Assembly: GCA_900763875.1 (NCBI GenBank)
Contig: CAAFLX010000031.1
Coordinates: forward strand, 1 to 13,475
Length of the DNA: 13,475 nucleotides
Direction of reading: 5' to 3'
Source: Clostridia bacterium
GTDB taxonomy: Bacteria; Bacillota; Clostridia; Christensenellales; CAG-917
Within the stretch, counting starts at the first letter, position 1. Every line of letters starts with the position of its first letter. The translations under genes and the position numbers were made by a program. Under the pieces are notes generated by a model, which had not been told where the DNA came from, made no database searches, and worked only from the letters and a program-made list of their open reading frames with translations. Of this stretch, positions 13,443-13,475 are shown in pieces.

Positions 13443-13475
13443 AAAAATGCCAGCGCATAAATTGTGCGCTGGCAT
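13443..13475 (-). terminator. Terminator hairpin of an off-window - strand gene
   Basis: A perfect 11-bp inverted repeat ATGCCAGCGCA/TGCGCTGGCAT (13447-13457 with 13465-13475) with a 7-nt loop reaches the last base of the window. On the - strand it is followed by a T-run (13443-13447). It lies only 11 bp outside the stop that bounds the AbiEii-like remnant. The stem could extend beyond the window. Confidence 0.65.

Overview
The window looks like chromosomal DNA from an uncultured anaerobic Clostridia-type bacterium (Bacillota). The reasons are consensus sigma-A promoters, AGGAG-type ribosome binding sites, many rho-independent terminators, an HrcA/CIRCE operator on clpB, an ECF-type thiamine uptake protein (ThiT) behind a TPP riboswitch, and an anaerobic sulfatase-maturase-like radical SAM enzyme. 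Coding DNA is roughly 50% GC by eye. No rRNA, tRNA, CRISPR array, intact transposase or prophage gene is visible. Genus or species cannot be fixed from the sequence alone.

Layout. (1) 1-830: a TetR-family regulator on + with its own promoter and terminator. (2) 888-3716: clpB on +, with a consensus promoter overlapped by a CIRCE operator, closed by a bidirectional terminator. (3) 3844-7030, all on -: an alpha/beta hydrolase of the monoacylglycerol-lipase type (first transcribed), an S58/P1-family self-processing peptidase, and a radical SAM/SPASM enzyme. A terminator separates the first two, and the third has its own promoter with almost no leader. (4) 7061-9445: a thiamine module of two convergent units, thiN (thiamine pyrophosphokinase, +) and thiT (thiamine-binding ECF S component, -), with three terminators between them. 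thiT has a TPP riboswitch leader and encodes an unusually long protein with an extra N-terminal membrane domain. (5) 9511-11586: mscL (long C-terminal linker) and a CaCA-family cation antiporter on +, each with its own promoter and terminator. (6) 11642-12850: a lipoprotein alkaline phosphatase on -. (7) 12850-13475: a 10-bp tandem repeat, two terminator-like hairpins, an AT-richer 5'-truncated AbiEii toxin-like remnant on -, and a terminator hairpin of an off-window gene.

How the genes work together. ThiT would import thiamine using an ECF energising module encoded elsewhere, and ThiN would convert it to TPP, which feeds back on thiT through the riboswitch. ClpB belongs to the heat-shock regulon. 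MscL and the antiporter are envelope and ion-homeostasis genes, and the phosphatase is a surface phosphate-scavenging enzyme. Most genes look like independently transcribed housekeeping or stress genes. I see no convincing new multi-gene system. The points most worth a second look are the ThiT fusion, the riboswitch expression platform, the apparent leaderless starts of two genes, the possible attenuator before the S58 peptidase, and the AbiEii remnant.
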